Positions 16,732 through 25,141 of a stretch of DNA of 64,000 nucleotides are shown one piece after another. Origin of the DNA: Jannaschia faecimaris (GTDB taxonomy: Bacteria > Pseudomonadota > Alphaproteobacteria > Rhodobacterales > Rhodobacteraceae); contig NZ_FNPX01000008.1 of assembly GCF_900107415.1 (NCBI RefSeq), forward strand, positions 62,001-126,000, written 5' to 3'. Made by a program: the position numbers and the translations under genes. Under the pieces are notes generated by a model. It searched no databases, was not told the origin of the DNA, and saw only the letters and a list, made by a program, of their open reading frames with translations. Positions within the stretch are counted from its first letter, which is position 1. The number at the start of each line of letters is the position of its first letter.

Positions 16732-16761
16732 TTGCCTTTACGGCGCTTTCCATAAAGGCAA
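16732..16761. promoter_or_regulatory. perfect 9-bp inverted repeat upstream of maeB
   Basis: TTGCCTTTA at 16732-16740 is exactly inverted as TAAAGGCAA at 16753-16761, 12 bp apart, about 95 bp before the maeB start. There is no U-tract, so it is not a standard terminator. It could be an operator for a dimeric regulator or a leader-RNA hairpin. Confidence 0.4.
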
Positions 16762-16854
16762 GTTTCAGGTGGCTTCGGGAGGGCGCAAATCTCTCTGGCC
16801 GTCGAAGATAGTTTAAGGCTAAACAAACTGGCAGCCCCCGCCAGAGGATCCGCA

Positions 16855-19146
16855 ATGACCGACCAGAACGCCGACGACCCGCAGGCCGCCCAACGCGCCG
16901 CCGCGCTGCATTATCACCAGTACCCGAAACCCGGAAAGCTTGAGATCCGCGCGACCAAGCCCTTGGCCAACGGCCGGGATCTGGCCCGCGCATATTCGCC
17001 CGGTGTTGCCGATGCCTCTACCGCGATCTACGAAAACCCTGAAACGGCGCGCGATTATACCGCGCGCGGCAACCTGGTCGCCGTTGTGACGAACGGCACG
17101 GCGGTTCTGGGGCTGGGCAACATTGGCGCGCTGGCCTCAAAACCGGTGATGGAAGGCAAGGCTGTCCTGTTCAAGAAGTTCGCCCAGATCGATTGTTTCG
17201 ATATCGAGCTCAATGAATCCGACCCTGAAAAGCTGGCGGACATCGTCTGCGCGCTCGAACCCACGTTCGGGGCCATCAACCTGGAAGACATCAAGGCCCC
17301 CGATTGTTTCATCGTTGAGAAACTTTGCCGCGAGCGGATGAACATCCCCGTTTTCCATGACGATCAGCACGGCACGGCCATCGTCGTCGGGGCCGCGGCC
17401 CTGAACGCGATCAAGCTCACGAACCGCAAGTGGGAAGACATCAAGGTCGTCTCCACGGGCGGCGGGGCGGCTGGGATTGCCTGTCTGAACATGCTGCTGA
17501 CGCTGGGCGTAAAGCGTGAGAACGTTTTCCTGTGCGATCTTGCCGGCCTGGTGCACGAAGGCCGGACCGAGGACATGACCGAGCAGAAGGCCGCCTTCGC
17601 GCAACCGGGCGGGCCGCGTGGGCTTAACGATGTGATCGACGATGCGGACCTGTTCCTGGGCCTGTCCGGTCCGGGCGTCCTCAAGCCCGAGATGGTGGCA
17701 CGGATGGCCGCGAAGCCGATTATTTTCGCGCTGGCCAACCCGAACCCGGAAATCGCTTACGACATGGCCAAGAAAACGGCCCCTGACGCGATCATCGCGA
17801 CCGGGCGCAGCGACCATCCGAACCAGGTCAACAACGTGCTGTGCTTTCCGTTTATCTTCCGTGGTGCGCTCGACGTCGGCGCGACGGAGATCAACGAGGC
17901 CATGAAGGTCGGCTGCGTCGAAGGCATCGCCGCGCTGGCCCGCGCCACCACCAGCGCGGAGGCCGCGGCCGCCTATGCCGGAGAGCAGTTGACCTTCGGC
18001 CCTGACTACCTGATTCCCAAGCCCTTCGACCCGCGACTGATGGGCGTCGTTGCAAGCGCCGTGGCCAAGGCCGCGATGGAATCCGGCGTCGCTATGCGGC
18101 CGATCGACGACATGAAGCTGTACAAGGCCAATCTCGACGCCTCTGTCTTCAAGTCGTCGATGATCATGCGCCCGGTCTTCGCCGCCGCGGCCCAGGCACA
18201 GCGGCGCATCGTATTCGCCGAGGGCGAGGATGAACGCGTGCTGCGCGCCGCGCAGGCGATGACCGAGGAAACCACCGACATTCCGATCCTTATCGGGCGC
18301 CCTGATGTCATCTCGACCCGGATTGAGCGTGCGGGCCTGACCCTGCGCACCGGTCGCGACCTCGAGATCGTGAACCCTGAAAGCGACCCGCGGTATCGCG
18401 ACTATTGGGAAACCTATCACGAATTGATGGCGCGCAAGGGGGTCGCACCCGACCTGGCCCGCGCAGTCATGCGTACCAATACGACCGCGATCGGCGCGGT
18501 CATGGTGCAGCGTGGAGAGGCCGATTCCCTGATCTGCGGCACCTTCGGTCAGTTCCTGTGGCATCTGCGCTATGTCACCGACGTGCTTGGGCAGGGAGAG
18601 TTGCACCCCGTGGGTGCCATGTCTCTGATGATCCTGGAGGATGGCCCGCTCTTTATCGCGGACACTCACGTCCACGCGCAGCCCACGCCCGAGCAGATTG
18701 CCGAAACCGTCATCGCCGCCGCACGCCACGTCCGGCGGTTCGGTGTCGAGCCGCGGATTGCGCTTTGCTCCTCGTCGCAGTTCGGCAACCTCGATTCCAC
18801 TTCTGGTCAGACCATGCGCGGGGCGATCACGGCGCTCGATGCGATGATGCTGGATTTCCAGTACGAGGGTGAAATGAACGTCGACGCGGCGCTGGATCCA
18901 GATTTGCGCGCGCGCTTTTTGGCTGACGGACGGCTGGACGGCGCGGCCAACGTCCTCGTCTTCGCGTCCACCGATGCCGCCGGGGCGACGCGCAACATCC
19001 TCAAGATGCGCGGTGGCGGACTTGAGGTCGGCCCGATCCTTATGGGCATGGGCAACAAGGCCCATATTGTCACGCCCTCAATTACGGCGCGCGGGTTGCT
19101 GAACATCAGCGCCCTGGCCGGAACGCCGGTTACGCATTACGGGTAA
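16855..19146 (+). CDS. maeB: NADP-dependent malic enzyme with C-terminal phosphotransacetylase-like domain
   Basis: 763 residues, the normal MaeB length. The N-terminal malic domain (about 1-165) holds AYSPGVADA and the metal site [10 protein letters not shown]. The NAD(P)-binding domain (about 166-430) has [14 protein letters not shown] and ALANPNPEI. The C-terminal region (about 440-763) is homologous to phosphate acetyltransferase ([23 protein letters not shown]-like end) and is regulatory rather than catalytic in known MaeB. The enzyme decarboxylates malate to pyruvate with NADP+, supplying NADPH and gluconeogenic pyruvate. AGAGGA precedes the start. The upstream inverted repeat may control it. 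Confidence 0.95.
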   Translation: MTDQNADDPQAAQRAAALHYHQYPKPGKLEIRATKPLANGRDLARAYSPGVADASTAIYENPETARDYTARGNLVAVVTNGTAVLGLGNIGALASKPVMEGKAVLFKKFAQIDCFDIELNESDPEKLADIVCALEPTFGAINLEDIKAPDCFIVEKLCRERMNIPVFHDDQHGTAIVVGAAALNAIKLTNRKWEDIKVVSTGGGAAGIACLNMLLTLGVKRENVFLCDLAGLVHEGRTEDMTEQKAAFAQPGGPRGLNDVIDDADLFLGLSGPGVLKPEMVARMAAKPIIFALANPNPEIAYDMAKKTAPDAIIATGRSDHPNQVNNVLCFPFIFRGALDVGATEINEAMKVGCVEGIAALARATTSAEAAAAYAGEQLTFGPDYLIPKPFDPRLMGVVASAVAKAAMESGVAMRPIDDMKLYKANLDASVFKSSMIMRPVFAAAAQAQRRIVFAEGEDERVLRAAQAMTEETTDIPILIGRPDVISTRIERAGLTLRTGRDLEIVNPESDPRYRDYWETYHELMARKGVAPDLARAVMRTNTTAIGAVMVQRGEADSLICGTFGQFLWHLRYVTDVLGQGELHPVGAMSLMILEDGPLFIADTHVHAQPTPEQIAETVIAAARHVRRFGVEPRIALCSSSQFGNLDSTSGQTMRGAITALDAMMLDFQYEGEMNVDAALDPDLRARFLADGRLDGAANVLVFASTDAAGATRNILKMRGGGLEVGPILMGMGNKAHIVTPSITARGLLNISALAGTPVTHYG

Positions 19147-19264
19147 TTGCGAAACCGATCGCCGCCATCGGTACGGTACAAGTACGGTCACTTTTCAACA
19201 CGGCTGCGCGAGACATGGCGTTGCGGGCTGTCCAGGGCATGTCTTGAAATGCTCTGATGGATGA

Positions 19265-19645
19265 ATGGGAAACCTTTTCCATAGCCTGTCAGACCAGACC
19301 TACCGATTGGCGCTGGGCCAGCGGATTGAAGTCGCGATAGGTCAGGCGTTTAACGTGCTGCGGTGGGCCATAGTGGTGGGTTTCGCTCGGTTCCTGACAA
19401 TGCAGGCCGGATCGATCTGGTTCAATGCAATCTACTGGGCCACCAGTGCGATGCTGTTCGGCTACCTTGCGTCGCTGTTTCTTTTGCGCCCGGAGGTGCC
19501 GCTGTTTCGCAGCGTTGATCGGCTCTGGAAACGGCGTCTTCAAACGGTGGCCAACCTCGTGCTGTGCATGGTCGCTTTCATGTTGGTGTTCCAAGGGATA
19601 AATGCCCTTGTCGATGGTATCGCGGTCTATCGCTTCTCGCGTTGA
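19265..19645 (+). CDS. hypothetical inner-membrane protein
   Basis: 126 residues. Hydrophobic segments are visible at about 29-50, 52-74 and 94-116, with basic residues (LWKRRLQ) between the second and third, suggesting three membrane passes. No conserved motif is recognisable. It stands alone between maeB and the convergent VOC gene. ATG at 19265; an overlapping ATG at 19261 is out of frame. Confidence 0.55.
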   Translation: MGNLFHSLSDQTYRLALGQRIEVAIGQAFNVLRWAIVVGFARFLTMQAGSIWFNAIYWATSAMLFGYLASLFLLRPEVPLFRSVDRLWKRRLQTVANLVLCMVAFMLVFQGINALVDGIAVYRFSR

Positions 19646-19780
19646 CCGGCTTTCATGTTTGGCCAGGCCGTCTGAAACACAGCCCGTGGGGGCGAACAGG
19701 CGACACCGGTCGCGGGGCGCATGGATGCCGCGTTACCGTTCGATGCACGGGGCCGTGCCGCCCGTTCGAATGGCCGCGGG

Positions 19781-20341
19781 TCAACTGTCGGACAGGGTCC
19801 GATGCCGCCGCCGCGACAGCACCTCGATCGCCTCGGCCAGATGTTTGTCCCTGATGCTGGCATCCCCGGCCTTGGTGCGGATCTGGTGCGCCTCAAACAG
19901 GACATCGGTATGGGTCGCTCCCAGCGGCGGCTCGAACCGGTAGGACGCAAGCTCGATCAGCAGGCCCAGCGGGTCCTTGAAATAGATGGAGTTCATGAAG
20001 CCCCTGTCCTTTTCACCGGAGTGCTCGATCCCCTTGGCGTCCAGGCGGTCGGCCAATTGGCTATACATCGATTGGCTGACCGCGAAGGCGATGTGATGCA
20101 CGCAGCCCGCGTTGGTCGGCGTGCGCGCAGGATCCACGGCGCGCGACTCGTTGGTGAAGATCGTGATCAGCCGTCCGTCGCCGGGATCGAAATACAGGTG
20201 CCCCTCGTCCGGGTTGTCGAGGTTCGGCTGCTCGAATACGAACGGCATGCCCAGGACCCCCTCCCAGAAGTCGATCGAGGTCTGACGGTCGGCCCCCATG
20301 ATCGTAATGTGATGAACGCCCTGCGATTGAAGCTTCGTCAT
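19781..20341 (-). CDS. VOC-family (glyoxalase/dioxygenase fold) protein
   Basis: 186 residues with paired beta-alpha-beta-beta-beta modules. GVHHITIMGADRQTSIDFWE opens the first, CVHHIAFAVSQSMYSQLADR opens the second, and DPLGLLIELASYRF supplies the glutamate. His and Glu at these positions are the metal ligands in vicinal-oxygen-chelate enzymes, including ring-cleaving dioxygenases and glyoxalases. The substrate is not evident. A 15-bp palindrome lies about 110 bp upstream of its start. Confidence 0.82.
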   Translation of the reverse strand: MTKLQSQGVHHITIMGADRQTSIDFWEGVLGMPFVFEQPNLDNPDEGHLYFDPGDGRLITIFTNESRAVDPARTPTNAGCVHHIAFAVSQSMYSQLADRLDAKGIEHSGEKDRGFMNSIYFKDPLGLLIELASYRFEPPLGATHTDVLFEAHQIRTKAGDASIRDKHLAEAIEVLSRRRHRTLSDS

Positions 20342-20450
20342 CGAATTTGTCCTCCCTGCGTGGTTGTCCGGACCGGGGCCGGATGTCGTTCCGGCTGATT
20401 TTTTGGATCAGCATGCGAAGGTACGTCTCCGTGCCGCCGGCATCGCGATT

Positions 20451-20465
20451 GAACATGACATGTTC
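20451..20465. promoter_or_regulatory. 15-bp palindrome, candidate operator of the VOC gene
   Basis: GAACATGACATGTTC is perfectly symmetric around a central A (7-bp arms). It lies in the 210-bp gap upstream of the VOC gene. It does not fit the GTTC-N7-GTTC direct-repeat SOS box of alphaproteobacteria, so another dimeric regulator is more likely. Confidence 0.35.
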
Positions 20466-20551
20466 CGGTCAGCAGGGAAACGCGCGTAAATGCACAGACA
20501 CTCCGGGGGGACGGAACGTCCGACGCGGATCACCCGTTCTTCACCCCAAGC

Positions 20552-21775
20552 TCAGCGCAGGCCGCGGTTCCGCAATTCCGCCCGCGATACCGTGCGCAGA
20601 TGCACGGCATCCGGCCCGTCAACCAGGCGCAAGGTCCTAAGATGCGCATAAATGCGAGCCAGATCAGTATCCTGGCTGACGCCCGCACCACCGTGCAACT
20701 GGATCGCGTCATCGCATATCTGCAAGGCCACGCGCGGGGCCATGATCTTGACTTGGGAGATCAACGGAGCTGCTGCCTTCATGTCACCCTGATCCATGAC
20801 CCAAGCGGCCTTCAGACACATCAGCCGGGCTGCCTCGATGCCGATGCGGGCCTCCGCGATGCGGTCGGGGTTTCCGCCCAGACTGTTGATATCACTTCCG
20901 AAGGCTTGCCGCGCGGCCCCGCGTTCCACCATCAGAGTCAGGCATTTCTCGGCCAGTCCCACAGCACGCATGCAGTGGTGGATACGCCCCGGCCCAAGGC
21001 GGCCCTGTGCGATCTCGAATCCGCGTCCTTCGCCCAGCAGCATCGCGTCCAGTGGTACACGGACGTCGGTGTATCGGATGTGCATGTGTCCATGCGGGGC
21101 CTCGTCGTCGCCGAAGACCTGCATTCCGCGCAGGGTCTCAACCCCCGGTGTGTCGGTCGGCACCACGACCATGGAATGTTGGGCGTGGCGTGGCCCATCG
21201 TCGGCGGTTCGGCACATGACTATATGGACCTTGCACCTTGGATCCCCCGCCCCGGTCGACCACCACTTTTCGCCGTTCAGAACCCATTGGTTCCCGTCCC
21301 GGCGGCAGTGCAGGCTGATGTTCGTGGCATCCGACGAAGCGACGTCCGGTTCGGTCATGAGATAGGCGGATCGGATTTCCCCGGCCATTAACGGCTCCAG
21401 CCATCGCGCCTTCATGTCCTCGGTGCCATAGCGGGCGAAGACTTCCATGTTGCCGGTGTCGGGCGCGTTGCAGTTGAAAACCTCGGGGGCCAGCCATGAC
21501 TGACCCATCTCCTCGGCGATCCACGCGTAGTCGACGGTCGTTATCCCCGGCCCGCTGGGCAGATGCGTCTTCCAAAGGTTCCACAGTCCCCGGTCGCGGG
21601 CCAAATTTTTCAGGCTGTCCAGGATTTCTGTCTGACGGGGTGTGTGCTCCCAACGATTTCCGGTACCTCCGGTTTCGGCGTGAAATTCGGCGTCCAGTGG
21701 CGCAATATGCTCGCGCACCATCCCTGCCACCGCATCGCGCAAGGCGCGGCCCCGTTCTGTCAGTCCAAGATCCAT
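20552..21775 (-). CDS. acyl-CoA dehydrogenase (ACAD10/11-like)
   Basis: 407 residues with the three acyl-CoA dehydrogenase domains. FAD contacts are in [18 protein letters not shown] and [15 protein letters not shown], and the C-terminal helix bundle has [20 protein letters not shown] followed by [17 protein letters not shown]. The last segment is typical of the ACAD10/11-like branch. FAD-dependent dehydrogenases of this type oxidise acyl-CoA; ACAD11-type enzymes also process phosphorylated 4-hydroxyacyl-CoA. AGGAGG lies 5 nt before the ATG at 21775. It is divergent from an APH-like kinase 57 bp away. Confidence 0.9.
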   Translation of the reverse strand: MDLGLTERGRALRDAVAGMVREHIAPLDAEFHAETGGTGNRWEHTPRQTEILDSLKNLARDRGLWNLWKTHLPSGPGITTVDYAWIAEEMGQSWLAPEVFNCNAPDTGNMEVFARYGTEDMKARWLEPLMAGEIRSAYLMTEPDVASSDATNISLHCRRDGNQWVLNGEKWWSTGAGDPRCKVHIVMCRTADDGPRHAQHSMVVVPTDTPGVETLRGMQVFGDDEAPHGHMHIRYTDVRVPLDAMLLGEGRGFEIAQGRLGPGRIHHCMRAVGLAEKCLTLMVERGAARQAFGSDINSLGGNPDRIAEARIGIEAARLMCLKAAWVMDQGDMKAAAPLISQVKIMAPRVALQICDDAIQLHGGAGVSQDTDLARIYAHLRTLRLVDGPDAVHLRTVSRAELRNRGLR

Positions 21776-21832
21776 GGCATCCTCCTGCCGACCACTCTTG
21801 TCAGCGCGGCGGCGACGCGCAACCCTGCGCGA

Positions 21833-22831
21833 ATGGATGGATTGCCCCCCGAGCTTGCCGATTGGTTGACCGCGCACTTGCCGGGTGCTCCCAAGATCAC
21901 CGGCGCGCACCGTTTCGGCACGGGGCAGTCGAACCCGACATGGGCGCTGGAGACTGATCAGGGGGCGTTGGTCCTGCGCGCGAAACCGCCCGGCAAGCTG
22001 CTGCCGAAGGCGCACATGGTGGACCGGGAGTTCCGGGTCATGGCGGCGCTGGCCGAAACCGGTGTGCCGGTACCGCGGATGATACTGCTAGCCGACGAAG
22101 ACACCCCTTTGGGACGTGATTTTTATGTCATGGAGCATCTTGCAGGCCGTGTATTCTGGGACCCGGCGTTGCCCGACATCGCGGATCGTGCCGCTATCTA
22201 CGACGCAATGAACGACGTGTTGGCGACCCTTGCGGCAGTCGATCCGATGGCCATCGGGCTGGAGACTTTCGGACGGCCCGAGGGGTATTTTGAGCGGCAG
22301 ACCGCGCTCTGGACCCGGCAATACCTGGCCAGCGTCGCCACGCCCGACCCTGGGATGGTCGAGATCGGGGCCTGGCTCGCGGCGCAGGACGTCGCGCCCG
22401 CGCCCCCCGCCTTGGTGCATGGGGATTTTCGATTGGATAATATGATGTTCCATCCGACCGAGCCGCGGGTGATCGGGCTACTGGACTGGGAGTTGTCGAC
22501 GTTGGGCCACCCCTTGGCCGACGTGGCGTATCAATGCATGCAGTGGCATCTGCCGCATGACGGGCCGCTGCGGGGCTTGGGCGGAATCGACCGTGCGGCG
22601 GCATGCCTTCCGTCGGAGGAGGACTACGTCGCGCGTTGGTCCGCGGGCTGTGGCGTTGCGGTTACGGATTGGTCGGCATGGATGGTGCTTTCGGCCTATC
22701 GCCTCGGGGCAATTCTGGCCGGTGTCGGTGCGCGGGCGGCGGCGGGAAATGCGTCGAACCCGAAACAGGGGCGGGCCTATGGCGCGCTGGTGCCGGAACT
22801 GATCGCGCTCGGACTGCAGCTGCGGGAGTGA
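21833..22831 (+). CDS. APH-family phosphotransferase (ACAD10/11 kinase-like)
   Basis: 332 residues with a protein-kinase-like fold. The nucleotide-binding strand is [20 protein letters not shown], then the catalytic loop [13 protein letters not shown] (Asp base and Asn) and the metal site [18 protein letters not shown]. The family includes aminoglycoside phosphotransferases, but this branch corresponds to the kinase domain fused to the dehydrogenase in eukaryotic ACAD10/11. There it phosphorylates 4-hydroxyacyl-CoA. Its divergent pairing with the acyl-CoA dehydrogenase gene fits that chemistry. Start ATG 21833 overlaps no other ORF; no strong ribosome-binding site is visible. Confidence 0.85.
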   Translation: MDGLPPELADWLTAHLPGAPKITGAHRFGTGQSNPTWALETDQGALVLRAKPPGKLLPKAHMVDREFRVMAALAETGVPVPRMILLADEDTPLGRDFYVMEHLAGRVFWDPALPDIADRAAIYDAMNDVLATLAAVDPMAIGLETFGRPEGYFERQTALWTRQYLASVATPDPGMVEIGAWLAAQDVAPAPPALVHGDFRLDNMMFHPTEPRVIGLLDWELSTLGHPLADVAYQCMQWHLPHDGPLRGLGGIDRAAACLPSEEDYVARWSAGCGVAVTDWSAWMVLSAYRLGAILAGVGARAAAGNASNPKQGRAYGALVPELIALGLQLRE

Positions 22832-22848
22832 ACGGCCCTTCCACACAA

Positions 22849-22874
22849 AAAAGGGGGCCTTCTGGCCCCCTTTT
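22849..22874. terminator. bidirectional intrinsic terminator
   Basis: An 11-bp perfect stem, AAAAGGGGGCC pairing GGCCCCCTTTT around a TTCT loop, with A and T tracts on the two sides. It lies between the convergent kinase gene (plus) and fasciclin gene (minus) and can end both transcripts. Confidence 0.9.
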
Positions 22875-22894
22875 CGTTGGTCTGCTGGTCGCGA

Positions 22895-23377
22895 TCAGCT
22901 CGCGGGCAGCAGAACCGCGTCGATGACATGAATGACACCGTTTGACGCTTCGATGTCGGCCGTTACGACGTTCGCGCCATTGACCGTGACGCCACCTTCG
23001 GTCCCGATCGTCAGCGTACCTTCGTTCACAGCGGTCGCTTCCATGCCGTCGGACAGATCGCCCGACATGACGGCACCGGCGACGACGTGATAAGTCAGGA
23101 TGTCGACCAGCTGATCTTTATTCTCGGGCATCAGCAGGGTTTCAACCGTGCCTTCGGGCAGCGCGGCAAAGGCCTCGTCGGTGGGTGCGAACACGGTGAG
23201 CGGGCCTTCGCCCTTCAGCGTTTCGACCAAACCGGCGGCTTCGGCGGCGGCCAACAGGGTCGTAAAGCTGCCAGCATCGGCAGCGGTATCAACGATGTCC
23301 TTGCTGTGACCATCGGCGAAAGCGGTGCCGGCCAGAGCGGTGGTGGTCGCAAGGGCGATGAAGGTTCTGCGGAACAT
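22895..23377 (-). CDS. secreted fasciclin-domain protein
   Basis: 160 residues: a signal peptide ([20 protein letters not shown], cleaved after ADG/ADGH region) and a single fasciclin (FAS1) domain. The two conserved boxes are [20 protein letters not shown] and the C-terminal [15 protein letters not shown], with YHVV between. FAS1 domains mediate adhesion; in bacteria single-domain secreted forms are common and poorly understood. ATG at 23377 begins the signal peptide; the in-frame extension to 23422 has none of these features. The shared terminator at 22849 ends it. Confidence 0.92.
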   Translation of the reverse strand: MFRRTFIALATTTALAGTAFADGHSKDIVDTAADAGSFTTLLAAAEAAGLVETLKGEGPLTVFAPTDEAFAALPEGTVETLLMPENKDQLVDILTYHVVAGAVMSGDLSDGMEATAVNEGTLTIGTEGGVTVNGANVVTADIEASNGVIHVIDAVLLPAS

Positions 23378-23597
23378 GAAGTCTCTCCTCAAGAATTTAC
23401 CCGGCTTAGTTAGCCGGTGCATTTTAATTAGGCGGAAGAGACTGGACCGAAAGTGACAATTGGGCGCGCTTCATACGGACTTTTGGCTCTTGACGAACTT
23501 CATGGTCGGCTTAAGCGCGGGAGTTTTTTTGTATCCACTCAAATCAATGTGTTAGGCGATTATTTGCCGATCATCGACCGGGTGTGTCGAATAGCGT

Positions 23598-23813
23598 TCA
23601 ACCCAGTAGAACGCCAATGACAACGCACATCAGGCCCAAGGCGGAAACCGCCAAAGCACCTAGGTTCAGCGCGACGAGTTTGCGCAAGCGGGTCTCCATC
23701 TCGACACCCTCAAGGCCCGAGGCGCGCGCACGGGCGGCCACGATTATGCAGATTATCAGGCCGGTCAGGCCCACGGCGGTCAGTGCCGCACCGACCCAGA
23801 TCAAAGCTGCCAT
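23598..23813 (-). CDS. small two-helix membrane protein
   Basis: 71 residues (MAALIWVGAALTAVGLTGLI...). Two hydrophobic segments, about 4-28 and 49-70, are joined by a short charged linker (RARASGLEGVEMETRLRKLV), giving a hairpin in the inner membrane. This is a common alphaproteobacterial arrangement of unknown function. It is divergent from gapR, 79 bp apart. A longer in-frame ORF to 23933 would overlap gapR and is unlikely. Confidence 0.65.
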   Translation of the reverse strand: MAALIWVGAALTAVGLTGLIICIIVAARARASGLEGVEMETRLRKLVALNLGALAVSALGLMCVVIGVLLG

Positions 23814-23892
23814 GTCGCGTCCCTCCGGATTGCATCGCGTCGTCCCCGGCGGTAGCGAAGGACGGGCAAGCCGACAAGAGGAGCAGGGAAAA

Positions 23893-24168
23893 ATGGCAGA
23901 TCTTAAAGTCGTCGATGACGGCCCCGCAGACACCTACCGCGTGACCGCTGACGAACTGCGGCAGTTCATCGAACGCGTGGAACGTCTGGAGCAGGAAAAG
24001 AAAGACATCGCTGAGCAGGTGAAGGAGGTCATGGCCGAGGCCAAGGGGCGCGGCTACGACACCAAGGTGATGCGCAAGATTATCGCGCTGCGCAAACGCG
24101 AAGCCGACGACGTCGCCGAGGAAGAGGCGATCATGGACATGTACAAGGAAGCGCTTGGCATGAGCTGA
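23893..24168 (+). CDS. gapR: GapR-like nucleoid-associated protein (DUF2312)
   Basis: 91 residues. The ELRQFIERVERLEQEKKDIA helix followed by EVMAEAKGRGYDTKVMRKII and ALRKREADD is the DUF2312 signature. Caulobacter GapR of this family binds AT-rich, overtwisted DNA ahead of replication and transcription forks and supports topoisomerase activity. Length and charge pattern fit. CAGGGAAAA precedes the ATG at 23893. It ends just before a strong hairpin shared with the convergent next gene. Confidence 0.9.
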   Translation: MADLKVVDDGPADTYRVTADELRQFIERVERLEQEKKDIAEQVKEVMAEAKGRGYDTKVMRKIIALRKREADDVAEEEAIMDMYKEALGMS

Positions 24169-24176
24169 CGCCAGTT

Positions 24177-24202
24177 GCCCTGATCCCCCACGGGGTCAGG
24201 GC
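24177..24202. terminator. hairpin between convergent gapR and the next gene
   Basis: An 11-bp stem with one bulged T and a 3-nt loop: GCCCTGA-T-CCCC pairs with GGGG-TCAGGGC. It starts 9 nt after the gapR stop and contains the stop codon of the minus-strand gene. No U-tract follows on either side, so termination may need Rho or another factor. Confidence 0.55.
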
Positions 24203-25059
24203 ACGATGAACGTCAGATCGTCCATCGACCTGAGGCGGGCGACGTCCCTTTCATACAGATCGGACAGGCCTGCTATCATCTCCTCTGACCAACCAGGCAG
24301 GGCGATATCGGGCGCAACCGCAGCCTCGTCCGCGTATTTGCCGAGGAATGCGGTGACGACCTTGCGCCAGGTTGACTGATCGGGCGTCGGATTGTCGCGA
24401 ATGTAGTTTTCAAATCGACGAAACCCTGCGGGCGTCATGATCTGACGCAGGATCGCATCCTCGCCTTTCATTTTTGCATCGATACCCGCCACGCCGTGCA
24501 GCACGTCCGGCCAGATCAGCGGCAGATCTTCATTGCACCAGATCGTCAGCGGGACATCCGGACATGCCGCGCGGATCTGGGTGATCGGTTCGGACCAGGT
24601 GATCTGCGAAAGGTCGTGGCCCGACAGAAATGCGTTAAAATCGGTGGCGGAGGAGGCTTCGAACAATGCCGGTACGAACGTCGCCGGGTTGCGCATGGCG
24701 AGATGGAAGCTGACATCTTGCCCAAGAAAGATATCGCGCAACATCTGCGTCCGCTTGGCGGCGTCCGAGTAGATCGAGCGCCCGCTGAGGACCTTGGCAT
24801 AGACACCGAGGAAGCCCTCGTAGCTGAGGATGAGGCGATCGGCCTCCGTTTCTTCGAGCAGTTCCTGCATCAGTGGATTGCCCATTCCGGGCACCAGGTT
24901 TCCGCCGCCTTGGAGGGCCTTGCGAATGGCCGGTCGGGCCTTGCCAGCGGCGGGGATAGCGACCGAATGCTGCAATAAAAGGGCACCGTTTTCGGACAGT
25001 GTCTTGAGGATAAGGTCTTCGTCGGTGCAGTGTGCACCCAGATGAATAGCGATCTGCAC
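24196..25059 (-). CDS. hypothetical protein, possible nucleotide-binding fold
   Basis: 287 residues from a GTG at 25059, which has GAGGGG about 8 nt upstream and opens with VQIAIHLGAHCTDEDLILKT, a strand-loop-helix start like sulfotransferase-type P-loop proteins. An ATG 28 codons earlier (25143) would put the start head-to-head with the permease start and was rejected. Later segments (PLTIWCNEDLPLIWPDVLHG, then WRKVVTAFLGKYADE) suggest a soluble cytoplasmic protein. I do not recognise a named family and no PSB or PAPS loop is certain. It is divergent from an ABC permease gene. Confidence 0.6.
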   Translation of the reverse strand: MQIAIHLGAHCTDEDLILKTLSENGALLLQHSVAIPAAGKARPAIRKALQGGGNLVPGMGNPLMQELLEETEADRLILSYEGFLGVYAKVLSGRSIYSDAAKRTQMLRDIFLGQDVSFHLAMRNPATFVPALFEASSATDFNAFLSGHDLSQITWSEPITQIRAACPDVPLTIWCNEDLPLIWPDVLHGVAGIDAKMKGEDAILRQIMTPAGFRRFENYIRDNPTPDQSTWRKVVTAFLGKYADEAAVAPDIALPGWSEEMIAGLSDLYERDVARLRSMDDLTFIVP

Positions 25060-25141
25060 CAGCCCGGCCCCTCGGTTCTTTTGACGCAACTTAGCCGTGG
25101 CCCGCTGGACAGGCAAACGCCAATGCCGTAGCGCCAGGGCC

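Noticed and set aside
17137-19065. 642-codon minus-strand ORF opposite maeB
   Set aside because: Long only because high GC leaves few stops in that frame; MaeB motifs on the plus strand are decisive.
20451-20465. SOS (LexA) box
   Set aside because: Alphaproteobacterial LexA recognises GTTC-N7-GTTC direct repeats; this is a symmetric palindrome.
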